Shown here one piece after another: positions 7,469 to 17,164 of a stretch of 64,000 bases of DNA. Numbering within the stretch: position 1 is the stretch's first letter; each line of letters opens with the position of its first letter. The position numbers and the translations under genes are program-made. The notes below the pieces were generated by a model that worked only from the letters and a program-made list of their open reading frames with translations, searched no databases and had not been told where the DNA came from. This DNA is from Halobacteriovoraceae bacterium (lineage in GTDB: Bacteria > Bdellovibrionota > Bacteriovoracia > Bacteriovoracales > Bacteriovoracaceae), in the NCBI GenBank assembly GCA_002712005.1, contig PASP01000015.1, positions 62,001 to 126,000 of the forward strand, read 5' to 3'.

Positions 7469-10400
7469 TTAGGTTAAGAGGGACTCGAAATCTTTCATGG
7501 TTAGCTTTCCAGTGAAGAGGTTTTCCTCATCATCAGGGAGAAGATCGTGAAAGAGCTCTTTTTTCATTTTCTGAAGTTCAAGAACCTTTTCTTCAACAGA
7601 GCCTTTAATAATAGGTCTGTAGACGGTAAGCGTGTTTTGCTGACCAATTCTGTGGGCCCTATCGATTGCCTGACTTTCGACGGCCGGGTTCCACCAAGGA
7701 TCCATGATAAAAACATAACTAGCGGCAGTTAGGTTGAGTCCAACCCCACCAGCTTTTAGGGAGATAAGAAAAATGGGAGCCTTTCCTTCTTGAAAGAGCT
7801 CCACTTGAGTTTGACGTTTTTTTACACTTTGAGTTCCATCAATTCGAGCAAACTTCCAGTGGCGCTCTCTTACTATTTTCTGAATAAGGTCTAAATAGGT
7901 TGTAAATTGACTGAAGATAATGGCCTGATGTCCTTCTTCAATAATTTGATCCAGGGTCTCCATGAGAAATTGGACCTTCGTTGAATCAATATTGGCCTCA
8001 CGAAAAGTCATTTCTCCTTTTCTATTTTGCCATAGACACTTTTGTCTGAGTTCAAGAAGACCTCTAAGAATTTCACCATATTTCTTCTTAGAAGGAGCAT
8101 TATCAATTTTACTCTTAATCTTAATTAAGCTCGACTTGTAGTCGCTATCTTCATGATCAGAAAAACTAAGCATGACATTATTTTCAATTTTTGGTGGAAG
8201 ATCCGTTAATACCTGGGCCTTGGTTCTTCGTAAGATAAAGGGGGCGGCATTCTTTCGGGCCAGTAGACGACTCTTTTTACTTGAGGCCGTGCGAACAAAT
8301 TGAAGATCACCCCAAATTCCAGGAATGGAGAGATCAAGAATATTGTAAAATTCTGCTAAGTCATTTTCTACCGGCGTACCTGTTAAGCAGATTCTAAAGT
8401 CAGCTTTTAGCTGTCTAGCGGCTAAAGCCCCTAAAGATCGTATATTTTTGAGGTGCTGTACTTCATCGAGAATGACGATATCGAAATTTTGCTGTGAAAA
8501 AGTTTCATCTATTTCTCTTTTCATAACTCCGTAGGAGGTAAGAATGATTTTATGATCGGACTCAATCGTTCTTTCACCACCATGATAGATATGAACATCG
8601 ATGTCTGAGAATTTCTTAAATTCCGCTTCCCAGTTTAAAAGTATGGATACGGGACATACGATGAGGACTTTATCAATCTTTTCATAGATGGAAGTGAGAA
8701 AGGTAATGGTTTGAAGAGTCTTCCCAAGACCCATATCATCAGCTAAACAGGCCCCTAATTTATTCTCGTGAAGAAAACGCAGCCAATTGTAACCATTTCT
8801 TTGATAAGGTCTTAGAACATCTTCGAGATGTTCTGGAAGTTTATACTCGGGCATTTTTTCCAAGGTCGCCAATGATTCACAGAGTTCTATTTCCTCGGGG
8901 GTAAGAGCGCCGTCAATTCCAAGCTTTCTTAGTTCAAAGAGCTCAAAGATTCTTGCTCTGTTGAAGGGAAGGACAAAGCGGTTAACGGTTTCTCCATCTT
9001 CTCCTTCATTATTATTTTCATCATTCTTATTTTGAGTATATTTATTTTGAGCTTCGTATTGAGTGTACTTTTTAACAAACTTAAGAACATCCTTTTGTTC
9101 TTTTGTGAGAAGTACGAGTCCATCTTTTGAAAGGGATAGACCATTGTCGAGATCGAGATTTTTAATAATCTCCATATCATCTTCGCCAACTTCTAATTCA
9201 AGATCAAACCAATTTGTCGCCGTACTCTTTCTTTCAAAACGAATCTTTGAAGACCAGCGTCCAATTTCATTGCGATTATAGTAGAGATGAACACCGTGTA
9301 AGGTCGCTCTGGCATGAAACTCACTTAAACCTTGAAATAAAGTAGAAGAGGGAAGAGCATAAGTGAGCTCTCGTGTTTCAGAATCATATTTGGAGAAACG
9401 AAAGAATCCATCTCCAAAAGATTTATATAAAGAGAGAAAGAAGTCTCTTAGGAAATCATTTCTATATTTACACATCACTCTCGTTTTACCGTTATAAAGC
9501 ATGGCCTCTTCTTGAGTGAGAGTGTATTCAATCAGATTCCCCCAATAATTCTTTTGAGAACTCGGATGTAATGCTGTTTTATAAGCATCACTTCCTTCTT
9601 CAAATGAACTATAAAGTTTTTGAACAAACTCATAGGCATCTTTCTTGGTTCTGAAACTTGAAAGTTTACCGCCGCTGAAAGTGAAGGCCTTTAAGAAATC
9701 TGGACCATGAAGAATATTTTCATTTTGATCGGTAAAGATAAGAGAAATATTGATCTGATTTCCCTTCTTTGCTTTGTCGAGGTGGATACGTGGAGTTGTT
9801 TCAATAACAGGTATTTCTGTAAGAGGAAGCTCATCAACAATAACATCAATATATTGCTCTGAAATACCTTGGCATATTTTAATAAGATCGTTCACATCTA
9901 GGTGAGTGAGGTTGATTCTTAGTTTTTGAATAAGATCTTTCAATTCACTCGGAAGGTGAAAGCATTGACCATTGGCCCAGTTAAAGAGGTAGAGGTTTTC
10001 AAATAGAGAAATCTCTCTAAGAATATTTCCTTCTTTATTTTGATATTTAAATCTCAACATTGGAAGAGCGTCTTGCTCACCACTATTTTGTTCAAAGTAA
10101 TCTCTACTTGTTACTTGAATAATAAGCTTACCTTCCCATTGAGCAGGAATAGGAAAGTTGATGATTTTCTTGGTATGAAGAAGGTATTGAAGAGAAGAGT
10201 AGGCTGAATTACTTGGAGCTCTTTCTAGTTGATGGGGGCCACCTACAATCGTTCCATATTCATAAGCACTTACAGCAAAAGTAGACTCAAGGGGAATAGG
10301 AGGGTGAGACATATTGTCTTCCGCTGCATCGAAATTTTTCTCATGCAGAAGATGAATGTGATAAGTGAGAAAAAGAGCTACGGAGTGTTCACAGATTCCT

Positions 10401-10672
10401 GCTTCTTGCCATTTATGGCAGTCACAATTAGATGAAATAGGACCTTCTTCTGTTCCTTCAAGTCTTTTCTTATAAACAACCTTGGTCTCGTGGGAGCGAT
10501 CACCTTTTACGATTCCAGAAACGATGAAGTAAGTTTCTGGGCCACCCTTGGAAAAGGATATACTTACTCTAGAGAGTTGAAGAAGTTGTTTGGCCTTGGC
10601 CAAAAGAGCTGGGTCAAAATACTTATTGGCCTCAACATCTACAGATTCGGGGATTTTCCAAGCGGAATTCAT
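7469..10672 (-). CDS. SWIM zinc-finger SNF2-family helicase/ATPase
   Basis: This 1067-residue protein starts with a SWIM zinc finger at about residues 75-105 (CDCHKWQEAGICEH, the CxC...CxH pattern). A long middle region follows, and then a complete SNF2 motor in the C-terminal half: motif I DDMGLGKTLQT, motif II ILDEVQH, motif III LTGTPVEN, and the helicase C block with IFSQFTTYLD, FLISLKAGGVGLNLT and RAHRIGQ. Such SWIM-SNF2 proteins occur widely in bacteria and are thought to remodel DNA-bound protein or RNA polymerase complexes as ATP-driven translocases; the exact substrate is unknown. It is a single-gene unit. The N-terminal half is of the usual length for the family. Confidence 0.93.
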   Translation of the reverse strand: MNSAWKIPESVDVEANKYFDPALLAKAKQLLQLSRVSISFSKGGPETYFIVSGIVKGDRSHETKVVYKKRLEGTEEGPISSNCDCHKWQEAGICEHSVALFLTYHIHLLHEKNFDAAEDNMSHPPIPLESTFAVSAYEYGTIVGGPHQLERAPSNSAYSSLQYLLHTKKIINFPIPAQWEGKLIIQVTSRDYFEQNSGEQDALPMLRFKYQNKEGNILREISLFENLYLFNWANGQCFHLPSELKDLIQKLRINLTHLDVNDLIKICQGISEQYIDVIVDELPLTEIPVIETTPRIHLDKAKKGNQINISLIFTDQNENILHGPDFLKAFTFSGGKLSSFRTKKDAYEFVQKLYSSFEEGSDAYKTALHPSSQKNYWGNLIEYTLTQEEAMLYNGKTRVMCKYRNDFLRDFFLSLYKSFGDGFFRFSKYDSETRELTYALPSSTLFQGLSEFHARATLHGVHLYYNRNEIGRWSSKIRFERKSTATNWFDLELEVGEDDMEIIKNLDLDNGLSLSKDGLVLLTKEQKDVLKFVKKYTQYEAQNKYTQNKNDENNNEGEDGETVNRFVLPFNRARIFELFELRKLGIDGALTPEEIELCESLATLEKMPEYKLPEHLEDVLRPYQRNGYNWLRFLHENKLGACLADDMGLGKTLQTITFLTSIYEKIDKVLIVCPVSILLNWEAEFKKFSDIDVHIYHGGERTIESDHKIILTSYGVMKREIDETFSQQNFDIVILDEVQHLKNIRSLGALAARQLKADFRICLTGTPVENDLAEFYNILDLSIPGIWGDLQFVRTASSKKSRLLARKNAAPFILRRTKAQVLTDLPPKIENNVMLSFSDHEDSDYKSSLIKIKSKIDNAPSKKKYGEILRGLLELRQKCLWQNRKGEMTFREANIDSTKVQFLMETLDQIIEEGHQAIIFSQFTTYLDLIQKIVRERHWKFARIDGTQSVKKRQTQVELFQEGKAPIFLISLKAGGVGLNLTAASYVFIMDPWWNPAVESQAIDRAHRIGQQNTLTVYRPIIKGSVEEKVLELQKMKKELFHDLLPDDEENLFTGKLTMKDFESLLT

Positions 10673-10801
10673 ATAATCTACGTGTCCTGAAGGTTGTGCA
10701 TAAAAGCCTGATTATAACCGAAAAGTTCCTAAAAATCTCACTTTTGACCTGAATCTAACAGAAATGTAGGGGATTTCTTGATTGAGTTAATCAATCTTTC
10801 T

Positions 10802-12820
10802 TTATGGCCTTGGTGCACCAGCAAAGTTCTTGTAAGTTTCAACAACTTCCTTACTAAACTCACTAGAATACTCAGCTATTCGCATCGCATAGGGAGCCAG
10901 ATCTTCTTTTGATATTGCTGTGTTCACTGCCGCAATTATTTTATTTGCTTTTTCATTTTGATGGGTGGCCACTCGATATAGTCTTTGCTGTTTGACATAG
11001 GCCTTCCTTACAGCTTCTTGAATACCCGCTATAGAAGAAGTATCAATATCAACGCCATCAATTCGAGATGAAATCCCATTATCATAATTAATCATAATCC
11101 TTTGACTACTGATATCGAGGACGCCTTCTCTACGTAGAGACTCAATGAGCTGTTCTGGATTCTTATCGCCTTGACCTTTAATCCATTCATAGGCCTTACT
11201 TAAGAATTCCCCATTTCTTCGACTCATATTTTGTGCTTTTGTCGCAACATGAGTGACTCCTTGGGCTGAAGTCTTTATATTTTGAAGATTTTTAGTTAGG
11301 CCTCTATGATCCCCTTGCCTCAACTTGGAAAGAATATTTCGAGCATGAGTTCCAACATCTCTACTGAAAGTATAAACTTCTTGTGCCGTCATATAATGAG
11401 AATATCCCTTGGGACGACTTCCTACGTTTCCGTCGAGATCAATATCTCCATTCGCTTTATAGGATTGATTATAAATGGAATCAGTTCCATTGCTTCTTTG
11501 ATTATAGAGCATAAGATGTCTTAGTTCGTGCTTTGCCGTATGAGTCGCTTGATTTATAGGAAGAAGAGCGGCTTGCTCTGGGCCCAGTTCAATTCTTCCT
11601 AGATATTGAAACCCATGAGAACCTTCCATTGTTGTTTCATAGAGACTTATCGTTACACTATCGCCACCAAATTTTTCTTGTGCTCTTCTGAAAAGCTGTT
11701 GGGTTCTATTATCGAGTCTTCCCTGATGTTTTGGGACAACATTAAGAACAAGTACTCCTGGCTCTCTTGAACTTTTTCCAACTGTGGTGAGTATCCCTTG
11801 AGACATATAAAGCGTGTTTAACTCTTTTACATATTGATTATTCACTTCTTTCATTCGATCCTCTAGTTCTGCCTTAAGGCGAGGATCTAATTCAAACTCC
11901 CATTCCACATGGAGGTCTTCCATTTTCTGTTCATATCTTTTGGTGAGTTCATCTACTTTGCCAGAGAGTCCATAAGTTCTATCGTGTCTTTTTTGAGCTT
12001 GAGGATAAGGATTATCTGGTCGGTAGGAGAGATTAATATCTGGACCTTGAGAGTCTAAGCTCTTGGAGGCGTTCGAGATTCTATTTAAATATTTCGTTCC
12101 CTTGCTAAAAAGAGAGATGAACATTCCAGTTGGTGGAATGGTGAGATCAGCAACTGCTTTACATATTTTCTCTGAACGATGTTCAGGAGCATAGCAACCG
12201 AGTTGATTGAAATCCGTCGTCAACTTATCGACAAGCTTTTGGACCATGGAGCCGATCAGTCCATGAAAAACGGCGCGACTTGCTTTAGCTCTTTGAAACC
12301 ATTCACCTTCATGCTCATCCATGGCCTTTTGCCATTCAATACTAAAATAATTCTTTACAGAACTGTAAAAATCTCCTGATTGTTCAGGGATTTTCTTGGC
12401 CAGCTCTGTAACAAAGTCTACGCTGTCTGTGACAAGCCATACGACCGCATCTTTTAAGAACTCAACCATCTCTTTGATACTTCTCCATATGCCCGAAGCA
12501 CAATTAGAAATGAAGTTCCAAGAAGTGATATCTATTTCATCTTGTTCATATTGATTACAGTTCACTCTTTTTTCCGGCTCTATTGCTTGGCATAGAGGTG
12601 AGTTTGAAAAAATATTACAGATTTGAGTAAAGTTACTTTCATCTATGGTTTGCCCTCTTAATTCTGGATTGAGGCAAACCCTTTCGTATGAGCTATAAGT
12701 CGAAGTATTCTTTTCGAAGTCGAGCATACCTATGACATCATCAACTTCAACAGCATAAAGAGATGAGGTCGTGAAGAGAGTTAAAGTAATTAAATAGAGT
12801 GATAAAATTGTCTTATTCAT
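10802..12820 (-). CDS. Secreted protein with HExxH motif, possible metalloprotease
   Basis: The 672-residue product has a signal peptide (ILSLYLITLTLFTTSSLYA, cleavage near residue 23) and several Cys in the first 100 mature residues, as in exported proteins. Around residue 440 it has THTAKHELRHLMLYNQ, an HExxH zinc-binding motif, followed about 50 residues later by MTAQEVYTFSRD, whose Glu could be the third ligand of a gluzincin. The middle is rich in charged coiled-coil-like segments (about 280-345). No known peptidase family is recognised with certainty. The next gene upstream encodes a small secreted protein and overlaps it by 8 bp, so they form an operon and may act together outside the cytoplasm. 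Confidence 0.8.
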   Translation of the reverse strand: MNKTILSLYLITLTLFTTSSLYAVEVDDVIGMLDFEKNTSTYSSYERVCLNPELRGQTIDESNFTQICNIFSNSPLCQAIEPEKRVNCNQYEQDEIDITSWNFISNCASGIWRSIKEMVEFLKDAVVWLVTDSVDFVTELAKKIPEQSGDFYSSVKNYFSIEWQKAMDEHEGEWFQRAKASRAVFHGLIGSMVQKLVDKLTTDFNQLGCYAPEHRSEKICKAVADLTIPPTGMFISLFSKGTKYLNRISNASKSLDSQGPDINLSYRPDNPYPQAQKRHDRTYGLSGKVDELTKRYEQKMEDLHVEWEFELDPRLKAELEDRMKEVNNQYVKELNTLYMSQGILTTVGKSSREPGVLVLNVVPKHQGRLDNRTQQLFRRAQEKFGGDSVTISLYETTMEGSHGFQYLGRIELGPEQAALLPINQATHTAKHELRHLMLYNQRSNGTDSIYNQSYKANGDIDLDGNVGSRPKGYSHYMTAQEVYTFSRDVGTHARNILSKLRQGDHRGLTKNLQNIKTSAQGVTHVATKAQNMSRRNGEFLSKAYEWIKGQGDKNPEQLIESLRREGVLDISSQRIMINYDNGISSRIDGVDIDTSSIAGIQEAVRKAYVKQQRLYRVATHQNEKANKIIAAVNTAISKEDLAPYAMRIAEYSSEFSKEVVETYKNFAGAPRP

Positions 12821-13256
12821 GAAGCTGAATGAGCTCCTGTTTTAATTGGTCGATAGATTTATAAGTAATCCTCTCTGGAGAGGTTAGTAGAATTTGAGTG
12901 ATTTCTTTTCCTGAATAAATATGAACTTCAAAGAAATAGGTTTGAGTACCTGATCGGTCTTTATATTGACCTTCAAAAAAAAGTTGGTCTTTATCTGTCT
13001 TTGAATTACTGATTTTCCAATCACTAATGCCTGAGAAACTTAACATTTCTTTTCTTTGATTGATAAGTTCCTCTGTTCTCTTGGGAATGGGGGCTCTTTG
13101 TTTACTTTGAGAAATAGAGACATAGGATTTCTTAATTGTCTTAGATCGCCAAAGAGAACTCTTCTCTTCTTTTCGAAGTTGTACCCAGTCCTGAACGGAG
13201 GCACTTGCTTGATGGGTGATCATAATAAAGAAAATGAGTAAGGTAATAAACTTCAT
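12813..13256 (-). CDS. Small secreted hypothetical protein
   Basis: The 147-residue protein starts with a clear signal peptide (KFITLLIFFIMITHQASA, cleavage near residue 19). The mature part is basic at first (KKSYVSISQSKQRAPIPKR) and then beta-rich. No family is recognised. It is the first gene of the unit with the HExxH protein and overlaps it by 8 bp; its C-terminus ends inside the start of that gene. No Shine-Dalgarno sequence is visible. Instead, an inverted repeat abuts the ATG. A chaperone, inhibitor or adaptor role for the larger secreted partner is a guess from the arrangement. Confidence 0.7.
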   Translation of the reverse strand: MKFITLLIFFIMITHQASASVQDWVQLRKEEKSSLWRSKTIKKSYVSISQSKQRAPIPKRTEELINQRKEMLSFSGISDWKISNSKTDKDQLFFEGQYKDRSGTQTYFFEVHIYSGKEITQILLTSPERITYKSIDQLKQELIQLHE

Positions 13257-13319
13257 GATTATCTTATCGATAATCTTTTGAAATCATTTGCTTTTCCAAA
13301 ATAAAAGCTATGGATTGGG

Positions 13320-13348
13320 AAAAAAAAGCCCAAGGATAAACCTTGGGC
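13320..13348 (-). terminator. Rho-independent terminator of rpoD
   Basis: On the minus strand the stem GCCCAAGG / CCTTGGGC with a five-base loop is followed by a run of T. It lies 38 bp after the rpoD stop and closes the trmB-dnaG-rpoD unit. Confidence 0.9.
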
Positions 13349-13385
13349 ATTTATTAAGCGATAATTTTAGTCAGAATAAAGTGGC

Positions 13386-15158
13386 TTATTGCTCGCGATC
13401 ACTACCTGGAATTGTTCCTTCTAGATAGGCCTTGAGTAGTTTGGCACGACTTGGATGACGTAGCTTTCTTAATGCCTTGGCCTCAATCTGACGGATACGT
13501 TCACGTGTTACAAAGAAGTCCTGACCAACCTCTTCAAGAGTGTGGTCAGATTTCTCACCGATACCAAAACGCATTCTAAGAACTTTCTCTTCTCTTGGTG
13601 TAAGAGTTGAAAGAACAGAACGAGTTTGCTCTGACAGAGTCACACTCATAACAGCATCAGCTGGAGAGATGATCTTCTTGTCTTCGATGAAGTCACCAAG
13701 AGATGAATCTTCTTCCTCACCAATTGGTGTTTCAAGAGAGATAGGCTCTTTAGAGATCTTTTGTACTTTCTTAACTTTTTCAACAGGAAGTTCCATTCTC
13801 TCAGCAATTTCTTCAGGAGTTGGCTCACGCCCTAACTCTTGAACAAGTTGACGTTGAGTACGAACCATCTTGTTGATCGTTTCAATCATGTGAACTTGGA
13901 TACGGATTGTTCTTGCTTGGTCAGCAATGGCACGAGTAATGGCCTGACGAATCCACCAAGTTGCATAAGTTGAAAATTTATAACCACGACGATACTCAAA
14001 TTTATCTACCGCTTTCATAAGACCGATATTTCCTTCTTGGATAAGATCCAAGAACTGGAGACCACGGTTTGTGTATTTCTTAGCGATAGAAACAACAAGT
14101 CTTAGGTTGGCTTCAACAAGTGATGCTTTTGCAAGGTCAGCTTTAGATTCACCATCTAAGATAATCTTGTAAACACGGTGGATGTCATCAAATTCCATTC
14201 CTGCGTCTAAAGATAGACGACGAAGTTTTCTAATAACATCTTCTTGGTTACGGATAAGTTGTTCAATCTTTGCATCAGTAGTGAAAAGGTCACGTGCAAG
14301 CTTTCTTTTGAAAGCATCATCTTCCATAACCTTATCATAGAGAACCTTGTAATCTTCTTCTCCCTCAACTTCGAGGAACTTGAAGATACGATCTTGTTGA
14401 TCGTAAAGCTCTTTGAATTGCATGAAGTATTTCTTCACAGGCTCAACAAAGCTATTGATGATCTTACGATTAAAGGTAAGGTCAGCTAGAGTTTCCCCGA
14501 TCTTTTCCATGCGCTTTGATTGTTCTTCGTCGAATTTCTTAAGGGTACCGTCTTCGTTTTCTACTTCTTTAAGCAGGTCAGAGATATTGTCACAAGTCTC
14601 GTAAATAGTTTTTTGATATTTATTTATCTCACGAGTTGTTGAGTCATCATCTAAACCACGAACGAGTTCCTTAACGAATTCGCTTTGATTTTCTTGAGAT
14701 TCAATTTTGTCTTTAAGGGCCGCGATCTCATTAAGTGCGTGAGAAGATTTAAGACAGGAAAGAATAATTTCTCTTTCACCTTCTTCAATCTCTTTAGCAA
14801 TTTCAACCTCTCCTTCACGAGTAAGGAGGGCAACGGAACCCATTCTCTTAAGGTATAGCTTAACAGGATCTGTTGAAGCTGACTTAAGTTCTGCTTTCTC
14901 TTCTTTTGAAAGAGTTTCTTCGATAATCTCAGTACCGTCTAAACGGATGCCATCATCATCCTCTTCGGTTTCCTGATTTTGAATGTCAATTCTCGCTTCC
15001 TGAATCGTATTCATGATCTCGTCAATCATATCGGGATCAACAATACTCGCGGGGATTGCGTCGTTAATTTCCTCTGGTGTGAGGTAGCTTTGATCTTTCC
15101 CCTTGATCAGTAGTTTTGAGAAATCTTTGGAGTTAATAAATGCGCCAACAACTGACAT
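13386..15158 (-). CDS. rpoD: RNA polymerase primary sigma factor (sigma-70)
   Basis: This 590-residue protein has the full primary-sigma layout: a short region 1.1, region 1.2 ([18 protein letters not shown]), an acidic non-conserved insert (about 170-320), region 2 with [16 protein letters not shown] and [17 protein letters not shown], region 3, and region 4 ending [18 protein letters not shown]. It binds core RNA polymerase and recognises the main -35/-10 promoters. One oddity is at the region 2/3 boundary: the almost invariant RTIRIPVHM reads RTIRIQVHM. It lies downstream of dnaG and trmB on the same strand, 56 bp after dnaG, with AAAAGGAGAAC as ribosome site. Confidence 0.97.
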   Translation of the reverse strand: MSVVGAFINSKDFSKLLIKGKDQSYLTPEEINDAIPASIVDPDMIDEIMNTIQEARIDIQNQETEEDDDGIRLDGTEIIEETLSKEEKAELKSASTDPVKLYLKRMGSVALLTREGEVEIAKEIEEGEREIILSCLKSSHALNEIAALKDKIESQENQSEFVKELVRGLDDDSTTREINKYQKTIYETCDNISDLLKEVENEDGTLKKFDEEQSKRMEKIGETLADLTFNRKIINSFVEPVKKYFMQFKELYDQQDRIFKFLEVEGEEDYKVLYDKVMEDDAFKRKLARDLFTTDAKIEQLIRNQEDVIRKLRRLSLDAGMEFDDIHRVYKIILDGESKADLAKASLVEANLRLVVSIAKKYTNRGLQFLDLIQEGNIGLMKAVDKFEYRRGYKFSTYATWWIRQAITRAIADQARTIRIQVHMIETINKMVRTQRQLVQELGREPTPEEIAERMELPVEKVKKVQKISKEPISLETPIGEEEDSSLGDFIEDKKIISPADAVMSVTLSEQTRSVLSTLTPREEKVLRMRFGIGEKSDHTLEEVGQDFFVTRERIRQIEAKALRKLRHPSRAKLLKAYLEGTIPGSDREQ

Positions 15159-15214
15159 TAGTTCTCCTTTTGGTATTGAACCTTATATATAATAAAACCT
15201 TTCGGTTTAAATCA

Positions 15215-17131
15215 CTACACCTTGGTGTTAGGGCCACGTCGAACTTGTGCAAGTTTTTTGTCGATTTCCATAAGTTGAGTTAATGCTTCCATTTGCTCTT
15301 CTTTATTTTGGGCCGACAAGTGCTTTTGCTTGAGAAGTTTTTTTTCCTCTAGCAGCTGTTCGATTTGTAGCTTCTTCTTAATATCTTCAATCATCTTCTG
15401 AGCAACTTTTTCATTCAGTGAAGTTTCTCTATACTTATAAAGAGCACCACCTGCTATCGCGATGACTTCTGCTGAATATTGCTCATCACTCATCAAACTA
15501 TTTACGATCGATGGATATTCCGATTCATCGATTTCATACATCAGTTCTCTAAGCCTTAAAATATACCCTTTTACCTCATCATTTCCCACAAAATCAAGGA
15601 GTTCAGCCGTTTCATCTAACAATAAAAGTTCTGGATGTTGGACTAGATTTTGCAAGAGCCTGGTCTCTACGGCCGTAATTCTCCTTTCAATTTCAACTCT
15701 CTCTTCATAGATCTCATCGGCAAATGGATTCTCTTCGTTCCAACCTGGAGGTGGTCCATCAATATCCATAGTCGGTGCAACTGGTGGAGAGGCTTGAAGT
15801 TGTTGGGGTTTATGACCTTTAAGGTATTCAGAGTAATTTCGGATGATTGTCGAAGAATCTGAATGAAGTCCTAGCTTTTTAGCCCAACTCACTGCTCTTT
15901 CTGTGGCAGAAAGTGAGTCTTTTAAGGGACTTAGAACTTCAAAAATTTGGTTAAGTAACTCAAGCTTTCGTTCGGCGAGTTCAGGAATCTCACCTGGAAG
16001 CATCCTTTCTAGCTGGATATCGATGAAAGGTTTAGCATCTTCAAGTCGTTTGGCCAGTGCATTTCGCCCTTCGGCATTGAGAAAGTCATCTGGGTCTTTA
16101 TGCTCGCCAAGATCGATAAAAAGAGGGGTGATTCCCTTTTCCATAAATTGAGCATTGATTCTTTCTCCAGCTTTTTGGCCGGCTTTATCGTTATCCAAAC
16201 AAAGTACAATATTTTTAGTAATAGGAAGTAGCCGAGTTAGTGAACGATCTCCTAGGGCCACTCCCATTATGGCCACGGTATTTTCAAAACCATTTTTGAA
16301 CATGGCCACTTGGTCCATATTTCCCTCCACGAGAATCACTTGATCGCGCTCTCTTATGCTATTTTTTGCAAGGTGGAGGCCATAGAGGAGGTCTTTCTTA
16401 CTAAAGAGGAAAGAATCTATTGAATTTAGGTACTTAGGCTTCTGATCATCTTGAGTGGCCCTACTGGTAAAGCCAATGACTTGGCCAAAGTGATCCCAGA
16501 TAGGGAAGATGATTCGGTCCCGAAAGGTATCATAATGAGACTTATTCCCAAAGGTGCTAGGTTTGATCATTCCCAGCTCTTGGGCAATGGAAATCGCAAA
16601 ATTGCGCTCTTTTTCATTTTTGATGGAGCTAATATAGTCAAAAAAGACAGTCCCATTGGGAGCGTAGCCTAATTGGTAATTTTTAGCGATTTCTTCAGAT
16701 AGACCACGATTTTTGAGAAAGTCTTGAAAAGGCTGATACTGACCCGTTTCTGCAATTTTCTTAAAGAGTTTCATGCCGTTAGTGAGAAGCTTCTTACCCA
16801 TCTCTACTTTTGGCGATGCCTTTTTTTCTTGATGATAGTCATTGAAATTCCATCCCAGCTTATCGCAGATGTCTTTTAGAGCATCAAGGAATTCGAGCTT
16901 ACGATAGAGCATGACAAAGCGGATAGCGTCGCCACCCATATTGTCTACAAAACAAAACCACATACCTCTTTGGTCATTGATAGTAAGAGAGGGATCGTGA
17001 TCATCGTGAAATGGACAGACGGCTTGAGTTTGAGTCCCTTTTTTAACCACGTGAACATAGCGGCTCAATATTTCAGAGACCGGTACATCTTTAATACGTG
17101 ATTTTAACTCATCAATTGTTCCAGCACTCAT
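15215..17131 (-). CDS. dnaG: DNA primase
   Basis: The 638-residue enzyme makes RNA primers at the replication fork and works with the replicative helicase. The CHC2 zinc-binding domain is at residues 35-75, the DnaG N-terminal core runs to about 250, and the Toprim domain carries VILVEGNMDQVAMF and NIVLCLDNDKAG, the acidic metal ligands. A helicase-binding-type helical C-terminus follows (about 480-610). In the zinc site the first three ligands are present (C39, H42, C60), but the fourth, normally Cys in CFxCG, is D63 in CFVDNMGGD. It sits between trmB and rpoD, 33 bp after the trmB stop. Confidence 0.96.
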   Translation of the reverse strand: MSAGTIDELKSRIKDVPVSEILSRYVHVVKKGTQTQAVCPFHDDHDPSLTINDQRGMWFCFVDNMGGDAIRFVMLYRKLEFLDALKDICDKLGWNFNDYHQEKKASPKVEMGKKLLTNGMKLFKKIAETGQYQPFQDFLKNRGLSEEIAKNYQLGYAPNGTVFFDYISSIKNEKERNFAISIAQELGMIKPSTFGNKSHYDTFRDRIIFPIWDHFGQVIGFTSRATQDDQKPKYLNSIDSFLFSKKDLLYGLHLAKNSIRERDQVILVEGNMDQVAMFKNGFENTVAIMGVALGDRSLTRLLPITKNIVLCLDNDKAGQKAGERINAQFMEKGITPLFIDLGEHKDPDDFLNAEGRNALAKRLEDAKPFIDIQLERMLPGEIPELAERKLELLNQIFEVLSPLKDSLSATERAVSWAKKLGLHSDSSTIIRNYSEYLKGHKPQQLQASPPVAPTMDIDGPPPGWNEENPFADEIYEERVEIERRITAVETRLLQNLVQHPELLLLDETAELLDFVGNDEVKGYILRLRELMYEIDESEYPSIVNSLMSDEQYSAEVIAIAGGALYKYRETSLNEKVAQKMIEDIKKKLQIEQLLEEKKLLKQKHLSAQNKEEQMEALTQLMEIDKKLAQVRRGPNTKV

Positions 17132-17164
17132 AGGGTTGGAAACATCCTTAAAAAGTGAGGGCCA

